Assembly: GCA_016584305.1 (NCBI GenBank)
Contig: JACEEZ010022703.1
Location: forward strand, 121,001-185,000
Source of the DNA: Chionoecetes opilio
Taxonomy: Eukaryota; Arthropoda; Malacostraca; Decapoda; Majidae
Direction of reading: 5' to 3'
DNA length: 64,000 nt
Shown: one piece after another, positions 31,796-45,482 of the stretch
Layout of the letters: the number at the start of each line of letters is the position of its first letter
Position numbering within the stretch: position 1 is the stretch's first letter
Translations under genes and position numbers: made by a program
The notes under the pieces: generated by a model
What the model saw: the letters and a program-made list of their open reading frames with translations, nothing else
Databases searched by the model: none
What the model was told of the DNA's origin: nothing

Positions 31796-32264
31796 CTCAA
31801 TTCGACTGCCACTTTTTTTCAATTCTCGCAAACGCTTTAAAAAAAAAACAACAAAAAGAAATGAAAAAAATGAAGAACCATAAAATGGGCGTAAAACTTC
31901 CCCTGCTCGACCCGGTTCAAAACTTGCTATATGCGGGATTCCCACGGGGGCGGAACGTAGAGCGGATCCCCACAGACAACACACGACACACACACAACAC
32001 ACACACACACACACTCGCTTATATATTATATACAATCTTAATATGGGATTAAATAAGTATTAATATTTTTTTGGAAAAATATCTTTTTTGAAAACTCGTT
32101 AAAACTATGTAATAAGAAGTACGTAATCCATGTCGAAATAGAAAAACAAATAGAAAACTGACTCCATAGTCGTGTTCAGCATGCCCTAAAACTGCTAGAA
32201 ACAAATTTTCAAGCAAATATACTTTTCCAAAATATTGCAAATTTTGCAAGGGCCACCATGGGCG

Positions 32265-32460
32265 AGGGCCAACCATCACAGCCCTCAAGTGAGCCTCCAG
32301 GGCCTACCATCCGAGCCCTCAAGTGAGCCTCCAGGGCCTACCATCACAGCCCTCAAGTGAGCCTCCAGGGCCTCCCATCACAGCCCTCAAGTGAGCCTCC
32401 AGGGCCTACCATCACAGCCCTCAAATGAGCCTCCAGGGCCTACCCTCCGAGCCCTGGGTC
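32265..32460. repeat. 34-bp minisatellite
   Basis: Six units containing CCTCAAGTGAGCCTCCAGGG. A related single-copy segment with GCGCTATAGGC lies near 34740-34800. Confidence 0.85.
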
Positions 32461-32742
32461 ACCACTGCCTACAGGCGCTATAGGCACAAATGTAAAAAAA
32501 ATAATAAATAATTTTTTTTTTTTTTTTTTTTTTGTGCAAAATTATCAGCATTTACTGCCGGTCGTAAAGTCGAACAGTCGTAAGTTGCGTAGGTCATAAG
32601 TCAGCGAATAGTTGTATATCTCAGGCCCTGTATGCTAGGTATAATATGCGGGCGGGTGGAGGGAAAAGAAGGGAGGGAAGGGAGGGAACAGTAATACGAG
32701 TGCATGTTTCCTGTGCTCGTTGTGACCCGAGGCTGTGGGGTC

Positions 32743-32746
<4 letters not shown>

Positions 32747-32827
<81 letters not shown>

Positions 32828-32829
32828 GC

Positions 32830-32872
<43 letters not shown>

Positions 32873-32910
32873 ATACAACTAGATGAATACACACACACAC
32901 ACACACACAT
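32747..32910. repeat. (CA)n microsatellite
   Basis: CA dinucleotide array with CACG interruptions. The flank GTGACCCGAGGCTGTGGGGT also flanks the GT array at 30866 in inverse orientation, so the two tracts are duplicated copies. Confidence 0.95.
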
Positions 32911-32951
32911 GCAAAAATCAGGTGCACAAAAACATGAAGCAGGGTACTTAC

Positions 32952-33100
32952 CTTCCGGCGAGGGGGAGGCGGGTGGTGCTGTGGGGTTCAGAAGTCCCGA
33001 CAGGCAGCGGTGATCGCGTTGAAGCTCACACTGGCACACAGGATAGCCACACCAGTATAGAATAGACGATCTTGCCGGGCAGAAGACCTCTAGCTTCCCG
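32952..33100 (-). CDS. Candidate upstream exon of GCAT (no Met seen)
   Basis: On - strand, an open frame ends SPSPE-G before the strong donor CCGGAAG|GTAAGT in phase 1, which is the phase needed to join the first GCAT exon found. However no ATG occurs in it, its translation is not recognisable as a targeting peptide, and it runs into a satellite. It may be 5'UTR or unrelated. Confidence 0.25.
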
Positions 33101-33385
33101 ATGCAGGTGGTTTCCGCAGGTGGTGTGGCTCAGGTCTGCAGGTGGTTCCTGCAGGTGGTGTGGCTCGGGTCTGCAGGTGGTTCCCGCAGGTGGTGTGGCT
33201 CGGGTCTGCAGGTGGTTCCCGCTGGGGCAGGTGGTGTGGCTCAGGTCTGCAGGTGGTTCCCGCTGGGGCAGGTGGTGTGGCTCGGGTCTGCAGGTGGCTC
33301 CCGCAGGTGGTGTGGTGTGGCTAAGGTCTGCAACACAAGGTCTGCAGGTGGCTCCCGCAGGTGGTGTGGTGTGGCTAAGGTCCCA
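33100..33385. repeat. About 34-bp GT/GC-rich minisatellite
   Basis: About seven units of GGTGTGGCTCGGGTCTGCAG plus GTGGTTCCCGCA, with length variants. Confidence 0.9.
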
Positions 33386-33519
33386 CTACACACTTCCACC
33401 AGCTGCCTGGCTCTGGCATTACTCTACACTTCTCACCACAACCATGACGACCTCGAGGGTTAAGCAGCAGCCTCATGAGGTAGCAATAACATTCATGAGT
33501 AGCCTTGTAGCTCACTGTG

Positions 33520-33735
33520 TTAACCCCTTCAGACCCAGAACGTTATTTTCATTGTGATTTGGCTACCATTAGACAATTTTGAGTGAATATAAGCAATAGT
33601 TTATAGATATGACCTATTTAGTATCCTTTTCCAGTAACTAATTATGGTATATTATGTAGTTACTTTTCGTAATTTTATGACTAACAACAGACAATTTTAT
33701 ATAACAAAGGAAAGCTCTGGGCGCGAAGGGGTTAA
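33520..33735 (-). mobile_element. TTAA-flanked MITE, copy 7
   Basis: TTAACCCCTTCAGACCCAG at the left and GGGCGCGAAGGGGTTAA at the right, TTAA on both sides. Confidence 0.85.
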
Positions 33736-34154
33736 TAGCCTTCTCAGGAAAGAAGGAAGAAGGGCCAATAGCTCAGAGAAGGTGCACACAGTTTGACAGA
33801 ACAAAGGTCCTCCATCGTGATATAATGAGGCTAATATGGATGGCCAAACATAGTTATTCTCAACAGACAGGTGATCTATAGTAATGCAGTTTGGTCGGCA
33901 AGTTGAGTCAGGTCAGGTCAAGTCAAGTAAGAGCCAGACAACCACGTGGGCAGCACTAGGGCACAGGGACAAGGCAACGCTCTACACACTGGCCTCCACC
34001 ACCTTGCACAACATCCACGTCGTGTAAGGAATCATGGAGAGATATTACATCATGTACAGATCAATATATGTGACTAGGGTCAGTAAAGCCATTCTGTGAT
34101 AAATTATCCTCATAGTATGTACATCTAAACCTTAAAAGAGGAGAGTAATGATGT

Positions 34155-34220
34155 ACACACACACACACCACACACAGACACACACATTCATACGCATACA
34201 CCTACAAATACAACTCGGTA

Positions 34221-34261
<41 letters not shown>

Positions 34262-34263
34262 AC
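34155..34263. repeat. (CA)n microsatellite
   Basis: Two CA tracts separated by about 40 bp. Confidence 0.9.
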
Positions 34264-35014
34264 GTGTTATAAAAGTAAGTAGGACTAATTGAGAAATACA
34301 ATGGTGTACAAAAGCTTAGATCTTGAAAGACGAAGCAGCAACCTTGCAGTAATCCAGCCCCGTGACCTCTGAGGGTGAGGAGGTGTCCGATACACTCACA
34401 GCTGCCACTTGCCACACACAGAACTGTTTCAATACATTAGTAGTTGTTGCCACTGTGTAATTCCGTGGCAAGAACAGCATTGAGAGTCAAACACCTCTTC
34501 CAATAAACTTGCAGAGTAAAAGGTTCAATTTTGACAAAGAAAAGGCAAGTCCTTCAAGGAGCAAGTTCTGCACAGAAGAGTGTTCTCTTCAAGGTACAGA
34601 CCTGAGGCATGACTTGTAAATGGAAGATGCAGTGCAGCCTTACAAACACACGTGTGATCCTTGCATGAGCACTATAAAAATCCAGCCTGCGCCACTAACG
34701 GGGGAGGCGGAGGGCCAGCCATCACGACCCTCCATTATGGTAGGGCCAATCACATTAGCCCTCAAAGAATAAATAGCCTAAAAGCGCTATAGGCTCCAAC
34801 GTAAAAAAATATGCCTGATACACTGACCAGGCTAGATGTGAGCCTTGCGGGACTGAAGTCTTACTAGATCCCGGGTCTGGTAAGGCACAGGCAGACTGGC
34901 AGCTGACATCACCCATGCAAGTGTTGGCTGGACCTCACAAGTACATGGTAAGCCTTGCCACACCAGACAAGACTTTGGGCATAACAAATAACTCGTACAC
35001 AAGGCAAGCCACAT

Positions 35015-38000
35015 AAAGTACAGTCTTTCATTATAGTGGACAATGAAGTACAGTCTTTCATTATAATGGACAATGAAGTACAGTCTTTCATTATAGTGGA
35101 CAATGAAGTAGTCTTTCATTATAGTGGACAATGAAGTACAGTCTTTCATTATAATGGACAATGAAGTACAGTCTTTCACTATAGTGGACAATGAAGTAGT
35201 CTTTCATTATAGTGGACAATGAAGTACAGTCTTTCATTATAATGGACAATGAAGTACAGTCTTTCATTATAGTGGACAATGAAGTAGTCTTTCATTATAG
35301 TGAACAATGAAGTACAGTCTTTCATTATAGTGGACAATGAAGTACAGTCTTTCATTATAGTGGACAATGAAGTACAGTCTTTCATTATAATGGACAATAA
35401 AGTACAGTCTTTCATTATATTGGACAATGAAGTACAGTCTTTCATTATAGTGGACAATGAAGTACAGTCTTTCATTATAATGGACAATGAAGTACAGTCT
35501 TTCATTATAGTGGACAATAAAGTACAGTCTTTCATTATAGTGGACAATGAAGTACAGTCTTTCATTATAGTAGACAATGAAGTACAGTCTTTCATTATAG
35601 TGGACAATGAAGTACAGTCTTTCATTATAGTGGACAATGAAGTACAGTCTTTCATTATAGTAGACAATGAAGTACAGTCTTTCATTATAGTGGACAATGA
35701 AGTACAGTCTTTCATTATAATGGACAATGAAGTACAGTCTTTCATTATAGTGGACAATGAAGTACAGTCTTTCATTATAATGGACAACGAAGTACAGTCT
35801 TTCATTATAGTGGACAATGAAGTACAGTCTTTCATTATAGTGGACAATGAAGTACAGTCTTTCATTATAGTGGACAATAAAGTACAGTCTTTCATTATAG
35901 TGGACAATGAAGTACACTTTCATTATAGTGGACAATGAAGTACAGTCTTTCATTATAGTGGACAATGAAGTACAGTCTTTCATTATAGTGGACAATGAAG
36001 TACAGTCTTTCATTATAGTGGACAATGAAGTACACTTTCATTATAGTGGACAATGAAGTACAGTCTTTCATTATAGTGGACAATGAAGTAGTCTTTCATT
36101 ATAATGGACAATGAAGTACAGTCTTTCATTATAGTGGACAATGAAGTACAGTCTTTCATTATAGTGGACAATGAAGTACAGTCTTTCATTATAGTGGACA
36201 ATGAAGTACAGTCTTTCATTATAGTGGACAATGAAGTACAGTCTTTCATTATAGTGGACAATAAAGTAGTCTTTCATTATAGCGGACAATAAAGTACAGT
36301 CTTTCATTATAGTGGACAATGAAGTACAGTCTTTCATTATAGTGGACAATGAAGTACAGTCTTTCATTATAGTGGACAATGAAGTAGTCTTTCATTAGAG
36401 TGGACAATGAAGTACAGTCTTTCATTATAGTGGACAATGAAGTACAGACTTTCAATGTAGTGGACAATGAAGTAGTCTTTCATTATAGTAGACAATAAAG
36501 TACAGTCTTTCATTATAGTAGACAATGAAGTACAGTCTTTCATTATAATGGACAATGAAGTAGTCTTTCATTATAGTGGACAATGAAGTACAGTCTTTCT
36601 TTATAATGGACAATGAAGTAGTCTTTCATTATAGTGGACAATGAAGTACAGTCTTTCATTATAGTGGACAATGAGGTACACTTTCATTATAATGGACAAT
36701 GAAGTACAGTCTTTCATTATAGTGGACAATGAAGTAGTCTTTCATTATAGTGGACAATGAAGTACAGTCTTTCATTATAGTAGACAATGAAGTAGTTTTT
36801 CATTATAGTGGACAATGAAGTACAGTCTTTCATTATAGTGGACAATGAAGTACAGTCTTTCATTATAGTGGACAATGAAGTACACTTTCATTATAGTGGA
36901 CAATGAAGTAGTCTTTCATTATAGTGGACAATGAAGTACAGTCTTTCATTATAGTGGACAATGAAGTAGTCTTTCATTATATTGGACAATGAAGTACAGT
37001 CTTTCATTATAGTGGACAATGAAGTACAGTCTTTCAATGTAGTGGACAATGAAGTACAGTCTTTCATTATAGTAGACAATAAAGTACAGTCTTTCATTAT
37101 AGTAGACAATGAAGTACAGTCTTTCATTATAATGGACAATGAAGTAAGTCTTTCATTATAGTGGACAATGAAGTAGTCTTTCAATGTAGTGGACAATGAA
37201 GTACAGTCTTTCATTATAATGGACAATGAAGTATAGTCTTTCATTATAGTGGACAAAGAAGTACAGTCTTTCAATGTAGTGGACAATGAAGTACAGTCTT
37301 TCAATGTAGTGGACAATGAAGTACAGTCTTTCATTATAATGGACAATGAAGTAGTCTTTCATTATAGTAGACAATAAAGTAGTCTTTCATTATAGTGGAC
37401 AATGAAGTACAGTCTTTCATTATAGTGGACAATGAAGTAGTCTTTCATTATAATGGACAATGAAGTAGTCTTTCATTATAGTGGACAATGAAGTACAGTC
37501 TTTCATTATAGTGGACAATGAAGTAGTCTTTCATTATAGTGGACAATGAAGTACAGTCTTTCATTATAGTAGACAATGAAGTAGTTTTTCATTATAGTGG
37601 ACAATGAAGTAGTCTTTCATTATAGTGGACAATGAAGTAGTCTTTCATTATAGTGGACAATGAAGTACACTTTCATTATAGTGGACAATGAAGTACACTT
37701 TCATTATAGTGGACAATGAAGTACAGTCTTTCATTATAGTGGACAATGAAGTACAGTCTTTCATTATAGTGGACAATGAAGTAGTCTTTCATTATAGTGG
37801 ACAATGAAGTACACTTTCATTATAGTGGACAAGGAAGTAGTCTTTCATTATAGTGGACAATGAAGTACAGTCTTTCATTATAGTGGACAATGAAGTACAG
37901 TCTTTCAATGTAGTGGACAATGAAGTACAGTCTTTCATTATAGTAGACAATAAAGTACAGTCTTTCATTATAGTAGACAATGAAGTACAGTCTTTCATTA

Positions 38001-39815
38001 TAATGGACAATGAAGTACAGTCTTTCATTATAGTAGACAATGAAGTACAGTCTTTCATTATAATGGACAATGAAGTACAGTCTTTCATTATAGTGGACAA
38101 TGAAGTACAGTCTTTCATTATAATGGACAATGAAGTACAGTCTTTCATTGTAGTAGACAATGAAGTACAGTCTTTCATTATAATGGACAATGAAGTACAG
38201 TCTTTCATTATAGTAGACAATGAAGTACAGTCTTTCATTATAGTGGACAATGAAGTACATTCTTTCATTATAATGGACAATGAAGTACAGTCTTTCATTA
38301 TAGTAGACAATGAAGTACAGTCTTTCATTATAGTGGACAATGAAGTACAGTCTTTCATTATAATGGACAATGAAGTACAGTCTTTCATTATAGTGGACAA
38401 TGAAGTACAGTCTTTCATTATAATGGACAATGAAGTAGTCTTTCATTATAGTGGACAATGAAGTAGTCTTTCATTATAGTGGACAATGAAGTACAGTCTT
38501 TCAATGTAATGGACAATGAAGTACAGTCTTTCAATGTAGTGGACAATGAAGTACAGTCTTTCAATGTAGTGGACAATGAAGTATACTTTCATTATAGTGG
38601 ACAATGAAGTACAGTCTTTCAATGTATTGGACAATGAAGTACATCTTTCATTATTGTGGACAATGAAGTAGTCTTTCATTATAGTGGACAATGAAGTACA
38701 GTCTTTCATTATAGTGGACAATGAAGTAGTCTTTCATTATAGTGGACAATGAAGTACAGTCTTTCATTATAGTGGACAATGAAGTACAGTCTTTCATTAT
38801 AGTGGACAATGAAGTACAGTCTTTCATTATAGTGGACAATGAAGTACAGTCTTTCATTATAGTGGACAATGAAGTACAGTCTTTCATTATAGTGGACAAT
38901 GAAGTACAGTCTTTCATTATAATGGACAATGAAGTACAGTCTTTCATTATAGTGAACAATGAAGTACAGTCTTTCATTATAGTAGACAATGAAGTACAGT
39001 CTTTCATTATAGTGGACAATGAAGTACACTTTCATTATAGTGGACAATGAAGTACAGTCTTTCATTATAGTGGACAATGAAGTAGTCTTTCATTATAATG
39101 GACAATGAAGTACAGTCTTTCATTATAGTGGACAATGAAGTACATTCTTTCATTATAGTGGACAATGAAGTACAGTCTTTCATTATAGTAGACAATGAAG
39201 TACAGTCTTTCATTATAGTGGACAATGAAGTACAGTCTTTCATTATAGTAGACAATGAAGTAGTCTTTCATTATAGTGGACAATGAAGTACAGTCTTTCA
39301 TTATAGTAGACAATGAAGTACAGTTTTTCATTATAGTGGACAATGAAGTACAGTCTTTCACTATAGTGGACAATGAAGTACAGTCTTTCATTATAGTGGA
39401 CAATGAAGTACAGTCTTTCATTATAGTGGACAATGAAGTACAGTCTTTCATTATAATGGACAATGAAATAGTCTTTCATTATAGTGGACAATGAAGTACA
39501 GTCTTTCATTATAGTAGACAATGAAGTAGTTTTTCATTATAGTGGACAATGAAGTACAGTCTTTCATTATAGTGGACAATGAAGTAGTCTTTCATTATAA
39601 TGGACAATGAAATAGTCTTTCATTATAGTGGACAATGAAGTACAGTCTTTCATTATAGTGGACAATGAAGTACAGTCTTTCATTATAGTGGACAATGAAG
39701 TACAGTCTTTCATTATAGTGGACAATGAAGTACAGTCTTTCATTATAGTGGACAATGAAGTACAGTCTTTCATTATAGTGGACAATGAAGTACAGTCTTT
39801 CATTATAGTGGACAA
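35015..39815. repeat. 4.8-kb satellite of 28/30-bp units, about 165 copies
   Basis: The unit AGTACAGTCTTTCATTATAG plus TGGACAATGA is 30 bp; 28-bp variants lack CA or GT in the first half. Each unit contains the inverted pair TTCATT...AATGAA around a 9-bp loop. The many repetitive ORFs on both strands (YNERLYFIVH, MDNEVQSFIIV) arise because 30-bp units keep frame and 28-bp units break it. It lies between GCAT and the RBM33-like gene. Confidence 0.97.
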
Positions 39816-40796
39816 GGCTTACGAGGCATAGTACAAAAGTCTTACAAGTATAAATTAACCTTAAAAAGTAAAAGATATGAATATGAGAGTACTTGATAAG
39901 GCTTCTAAGAATACAGCAAGCCTTGGAGATACAAAACTGTCATGTATAAAAAGTAAACCTTACTAAATAAACAGTAAGGCTTGTAAGGAAAAAAAGCTTC
40001 ACAGATCTCACAAGGTACAAAGTCAGTCCCACACAATACGTAGCAGTGATATAAACAGATGAGATATCTATCATACTATAGGAGTGATCTGCTTGTAAGG
40101 AGGTACTGTAAGGAGTTTTTATAGGAAATCACTTTGCTGTATAAAGTAGCTGAATGTAAAGGAGCTAAATGAAACAAAAAACGTATCTGAATGAAACAAA
40201 AGCTGAAGGAGTATCACTAGTAGAGAGGAAGATGCAGTAAGATCATGCTAAGTGTCTTGGTAAGCGCCAGGGAGCAGGGAGAGAAGGTATACAAATTGAG
40301 AGAGGGGCGTAAAACTCATGCCACAAATTTGAATGATGAAATCCGACGATAGAATGTGAAGCGTATCATCGACCGTCTAACCTCGTAAGACATCATGGGA
40401 AAATCTGACGTTAAACAGAAAGATGACGAAGATGATGATGTTGAATAATAATGAAAGAAGGAATGTGCAGATTAAGAAAAAGATGGAAGATAGGGTAAAA
40501 CAAAAAAAGATTACTGTGAGAAGGAATAAGAAGGAATAAAGATGAAACTGTTTAGCTTACAATAGATGTGGAGTGAAATGAGTGAGAGGCAAAGGAGTGA
40601 GAAAGATGAAAGTTAATCCTGCATGGTGACTATACAGTATACATGGAGTTGATCTGGATGTAGCAAATGTTGGTCACGGGGCAAGATGATGTAAAATGTT
40701 AACGTGACTCGTTTTAATAGAACTCGGATTGAGTGAAGATATCATCGTTAATTCGGAACTAATTACAATACGTACACTACAAATATATTACGAACA
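39816..40796. other. No recognised feature
   Basis: A/G-rich unique-looking sequence beside the large satellite; no coding exon or RNA gene recognised. Confidence 0.35.
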
Positions 40797-40870
40797 TAAT
40801 TATAGGAACTACTTCGTGTAGGTCTTGCGGCCTCTTATAGCTTCCTTATGTTCATATGTTCTTAATTATA
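40797..40870 (+). mobile_element. Tail-only mini retroelement with 8-9 bp target-site duplication
   Basis: Starts GGAACTACTTCGTGTAGG (40805) and ends ATGTTCT. It is flanked by direct repeats TAATTATA(G) at 40797-40804 and 40863-40870. This is the clearest copy of the roughly 58-bp tail unit. Confidence 0.8.
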
Positions 40871-40978
40871 GCTTGTTTTGCTCAGTTACATTTAGAATGG
40901 CCTATACTGCACCACTTTCTCTTGTAGGTTGACCACTTCCTTCTATGTAGTGGCTTATATCATTCACCTTGCATTTTT

Positions 40979-41234
40979 TAACGGATTCAAACTGGAAAAG
41001 CGTAGATTAAAAGAAGAAATAGGGAGAAACTGGTTCACAAATAGGGTGGTAAATGATTGGAATGGACTCAGTCATCAGTAGTTAGTGCAGAGTCAATAGG
41101 GAGTTTTAAAAGGAGGCTAGACAGCTTTATGGATGGGAATGAAAGGTGGATATACGTAGGTAGTGTTAAGTAACAGGAACTACCACGACGGTCTCCCAGC
41201 CTCTTGTAGCTTCCTTATTTTCTTATGTTCTTAT
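40979..41234 (+). mobile_element. LINE 3' end fragment with coding tail
   Basis: GGATTCAAACTGGAAAAGCG to TTATTTTCTTATGTTCTTAT. It contains the reverse-transcriptase tail ([15 protein letters not shown]), here frameshifted. Confidence 0.8.
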
Positions 41235-41688
41235 CACTCCACTTATTGTTGTACTATTGCTACTTAATTGCATTGCTCCGATATAGTACATGCCTGATAG
41301 TGTCAAATTACATGTAAAACTTTTGACGTGGTCCTGACTTTTATGGTAACGCGGGCTGCCGAGGCCTCGTTCCTGACGTGGCGTGATTTTTGAAAAATTC
41401 AAAAAATTGTTGCGTTTCGCCCACATTAGTTAACTTGGACAAGTGCCGTGGCAGTGTCGTGGTCATGACGTGGCTCTGTCTGTGTCTGACGAGGCATTAA
41501 TGTCGCTGACGTGGCGATCAGGCTGACGTGAGTGGACGCGAAAAATTCCCACATCAACCAGTGTCAGGCAGTGTTCTCCCCACCCTGCACATTACTGGAC
41601 CCCCTGTCGGACATCACACGTTCATCACGGACGTAAAAAATAACATAATATTGCATTAGGTGGTCAAATGATTATATTCCTCGGTGTT

Positions 41689-41906
41689 TTTGCGTTTCGG
41701 ACAATAATCACCATAACAATTAACGGAAATACTTGCGTTTCGGACAATAATCACCATAACAATTAACGGAAATACTTGCGTTTCGGACAATAATCACCAT
41801 AACAATTAACGGAAATACTTGCGTTTCGGACAATAATCACCATAACAATTAACGGAAATACTTGCGTTTCGGACAATAATCACCATAAAAATTAACGGAA
41901 ATACAT
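41689..41906. repeat. 43-bp minisatellite, 5 units
   Basis: Units contain TTGCGTTTCGGACAATAATC and AACAATTAACGGAAATAC with almost no variation. Confidence 0.95.
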
Positions 41907-42189
41907 CTAAATAATATCAAGCCCATGTTTTAACCTAGTAACCTAGCTTAACCGTGCATTCTAACCCCTTGACCTTCACCCAATGCCTAGTGTAATGATG
42001 AAAGCCTCCCTTGCAGCAAAATAAACCATAGCCAAAGTTTGAAGTACATATTTAGGTATGCGTGATAGCCGTAAAACACGATAGCCGTAAAACACGATAG
42101 CCGATGTGGTTGAGTCTGTGTTTATCAGTGTTGGGGTGAGGAATGGTGTAGAAGCGAGTGTTGGCCCTGATAATACCTGCCACAACTTT

Positions 42190-42535
42190 CAATAGACAAC
42201 ATCACTTTGCACCATAGGAACACCATAGAACACCTCTTTGCACCATAGAACATCACTTTGCACTATAGAACATCACTTTGCACCATAGGAACACCATAGA
42301 ACACCTCTTTGCACCATAGAACATCACTTTGCACTATAGAACATCACTTTGCACCATAGTTACACCATAGAACGCCTCTTTGCACCATAGAACATCACTT
42401 TGTACTATAGAACTTAAAACACCATAGAACACCTCTTTGCACCATAGAACATCACTTTGCACTATAGAACTTAAACACCATAGAACACCTCTTTGCACCA
42501 TAGAACACCATTTTGCACCATAACCAAAAACTGAA
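42190..42535. repeat. CACCATAGAAC/ACTTTGCAC minisatellite
   Basis: Interleaved variants of GAACATCACTTTGCACCATA and GAACACCTCTTTGCACCATA. Confidence 0.9.
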
Positions 42536-43424
42536 CCACAATGAACTAAGAAACCAAACATGAAATCCACAACATAGAGTTAGCCAATAAACAGGAAAAA
42601 CGTCCAGTAACTCATCAATCATCATTACTTCCTGCCGATGCACGACCAATACGGATTCCTCAATAATATGTACATTCAAATTCAAGTTAATATGTACATT
42701 TCAATTCAAGTTCACTCCAAAATCATCCTAAAGAGACCTGTGACCTTAAAATCATTAAATCAGGGCTTATTTACAGTGCGATGATTGCATTGTGAAAGGT
42801 CTCGGTCTATACGTACTTAAGATAATACTACCTCTATATATTATCCTTGGTCGCTACCCTTCTCAATACATGGCTAGAGTTATGTACAGGTGATAGTACA
42901 CAATGTCATATACACAGGCACTGAATAGTAAGCGAGAGGTCAGCATTGGCTATAATGGCATGACAATGATGAAAATACTGTAATTGTGAGGGAATGATGA
43001 TGATTACTGTGTACTGTGATGTAAAAACAAACAAAAAAAATGAAGAAGTTACATATTAGAAGAAGTAACATATAAAGTTATTAGTAATTACTCTTAATAG
43101 TGTCATTAAGGCTGTCATCAACGCTCCATTCATGCGACCTGCGGGAATCTGTGACTATAATTATGTCATGTTGGCTACCACTGTCTTGGCCCGCCACTTA
43201 TGCATAGCTGATCCACAAATATATGTAGCCGTTAGCATGTACCACCTGGTCATGACAAGTGTTATGATTCTAATGCACTGTAAGATTCACACTGAAGGGA
43301 TCAATGGTTAATTAAAAAGTGAATGGGACCAATATATAGCATGAGCGATCCCTCCTATGATTGATTTAATGGGAAAAAGGGGGAAAAGTGCCAGACAGAT
43401 CCCTCCTTTCAACACACAACACAG

Positions 43425-43985
43425 GAACACACGGGAGATGAAACAAAAAGACGTGTTGTTTACCTACCATGACTATATCTATAGGTACTTGTTGTTCTTC
43501 TGCTCTACTTCTGTTTTAAATATATATAATCCTTAGAACACAACATAAGAACACATCCCTGGTACCCTGATGAAGAGCACGGGAGATGAAACAAAAAGAC
43601 GTTTACCTACCATTACTATATCTATAGGTACTTCTTCTTCTTCTGATCTACTTCTGTTTTAAATATATATAATCCTTTGAACATACAACACAAGAACACA
43701 GCCCTGGTACCCTGATGAATAGCACGGGAGATGATGAAACAAAAGTATGTGCTGTTTACTTATGATTAATTGATTGATTGAGAATAATGCCAGAAAAGGG
43801 AAATGTACCAGCCATCAGAGGTCATATGGTACTATGGCCAAGCATAAAAAAGGGAGTGTTACGAGAGGAAGAGTGAAACGGTGAGGGGTGGTGAGAGGAA
43901 TGGGATGTTACAGCAGGATTACCTACCATTATTATATCTATAGGTACTTGTTGTTTTAAATATAAATAACCAGACACTATGATGT
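43425..43985. repeat. About 160-bp degenerate tandem repeat, 3-4 copies
   Basis: Copies share ACGGGAGATGAAACAAAAAG, TTTACCTACCAT, ATATCTATAGGTACTTSTT and TTTTAAATATATATAATCC. The unit also carries CCTGGTACCCTGATGAA. Confidence 0.75.
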
Positions 43986-44179
43986 GGTGTTCGTCTAGAA
44001 TGACCATCTTCCCACGTACACAACACTCGGGTTCTACGTCAGGAATTCTGGTCGGAAAGTCAGTCCAGCTTGACGTAACTATTCCACGAAGAACTTCAAC
44101 AAGACAGAACAGCTCTGCATAACACAAAGAGCATGTGACACGGCAGACGTAGAGGTCATGTAGTATCATTTTTGCTGAT

Positions 44180-45403
44180 TAGAATACACTCTACTTAGGT
44201 TTTTAATAACTATTCATGCCTATCTTTACATGCAGTATGTTACAAGTATGTTACACTCAAATACAGAGTGAGGAGAGTACCCTTTAGAACTGCATTATAA
44301 TTTCATGCTGCAAAATCTCATGATCATCTTGGACAATGCTGTACATGGGATACTTTGGTACACAGTTCGGTATCAGTATTATAGCAGCCACAGGGTACAG
44401 AGGCTTACCAGACTAATTGCCTGAACTTTTTCATTTGGATGCAGGTATTTATATGAAGTAAGGCAATATTGCTTTGTGAAATTCAAGGGACAAGTTAAAT
44501 ATTTAGTCATTCAAGTTCAGTTATAATGCAGAAAATGTTAGAGAAGAAAAATCTGACATTGTGAAAAGCCTTTGTGAGACCCTGGCCATCTGCTCTGCTG
44601 CCACCTCTCAGGGCTTCAGGCTGAGGGGGAGCTACAAAGTCTGGCTCGTGAGGTTAGGGAGCCGCCTCCGCCTTCAATAAAAGTAATATTGTGAGCTAAA
44701 CACAATCATACATAAGCCAAAGTTGATGCAATTTTGTCATTCAAATAAACCGGACAACAAAAGTGACCCAACTCTGGCCTACCTACTGTTAGTACATCAA
44801 GGAGAAACTGGACGGTCAGAAGTAATAAAAAAAATAACAATAAATAAATAACTAAACAAATATAAAAAAATATAGTGTTTATAAACTGACATTCACCAAC
44901 ATGGAGAAAATATGAGTGCCTGCCTGCCGACTCTCCACTACTGTAGTACACATTGCTGCACTCCCTCCTTGGGCAGCCACCTTTCACAGCCATCCGTGCA
45001 AACCCTGGCGACGCCTTAATAAGATGCACACAGTATATATATGCACTGTGATAGCAGGCGTTACACTGCGAGTGCTTTCATCTTTTCTGTTCTCCAAAAT
45101 GGTGCTGACAATTACAAACCTTCACACTGGGACCATCGGCCACACTGTCTTTCATTCATTATAAAAAAACTAAAAAAAAACTGACTGACATCTGCTATTA
45201 AATAACCAGCGCAGACTTTACTGACACAACCAGACGGCCAACTTTTGTAAGTCTTGACAGAAATAAAAATAAACATTTTACAACAATAAAGACAAATGAA
45301 TAATAAGCCATCTGAATACTGAATGTCTGAATAAACAAATAAAGCATGAACTATCATGTAGCAGCGTTACAGTGTTGGTGTAACACATGACCCCAAGGCC
45401 ATG

Positions 45404-45482
<79 letters not shown>

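Noticed and set aside
35179..39831. Many 60-250 residue repetitive ORFs on both strands
   Set aside because: They are frames through a 28/30-bp satellite; both strands are open at once and no start, splice or domain context exists.
43822..44169. 115-codon - strand ORF with Cys pairs (CRVTCSLC, ECCVRG)
   Set aside because: Less repetitive than its neighbours and worth a database search, but I saw no recognisable domain and no convincing splice partners.
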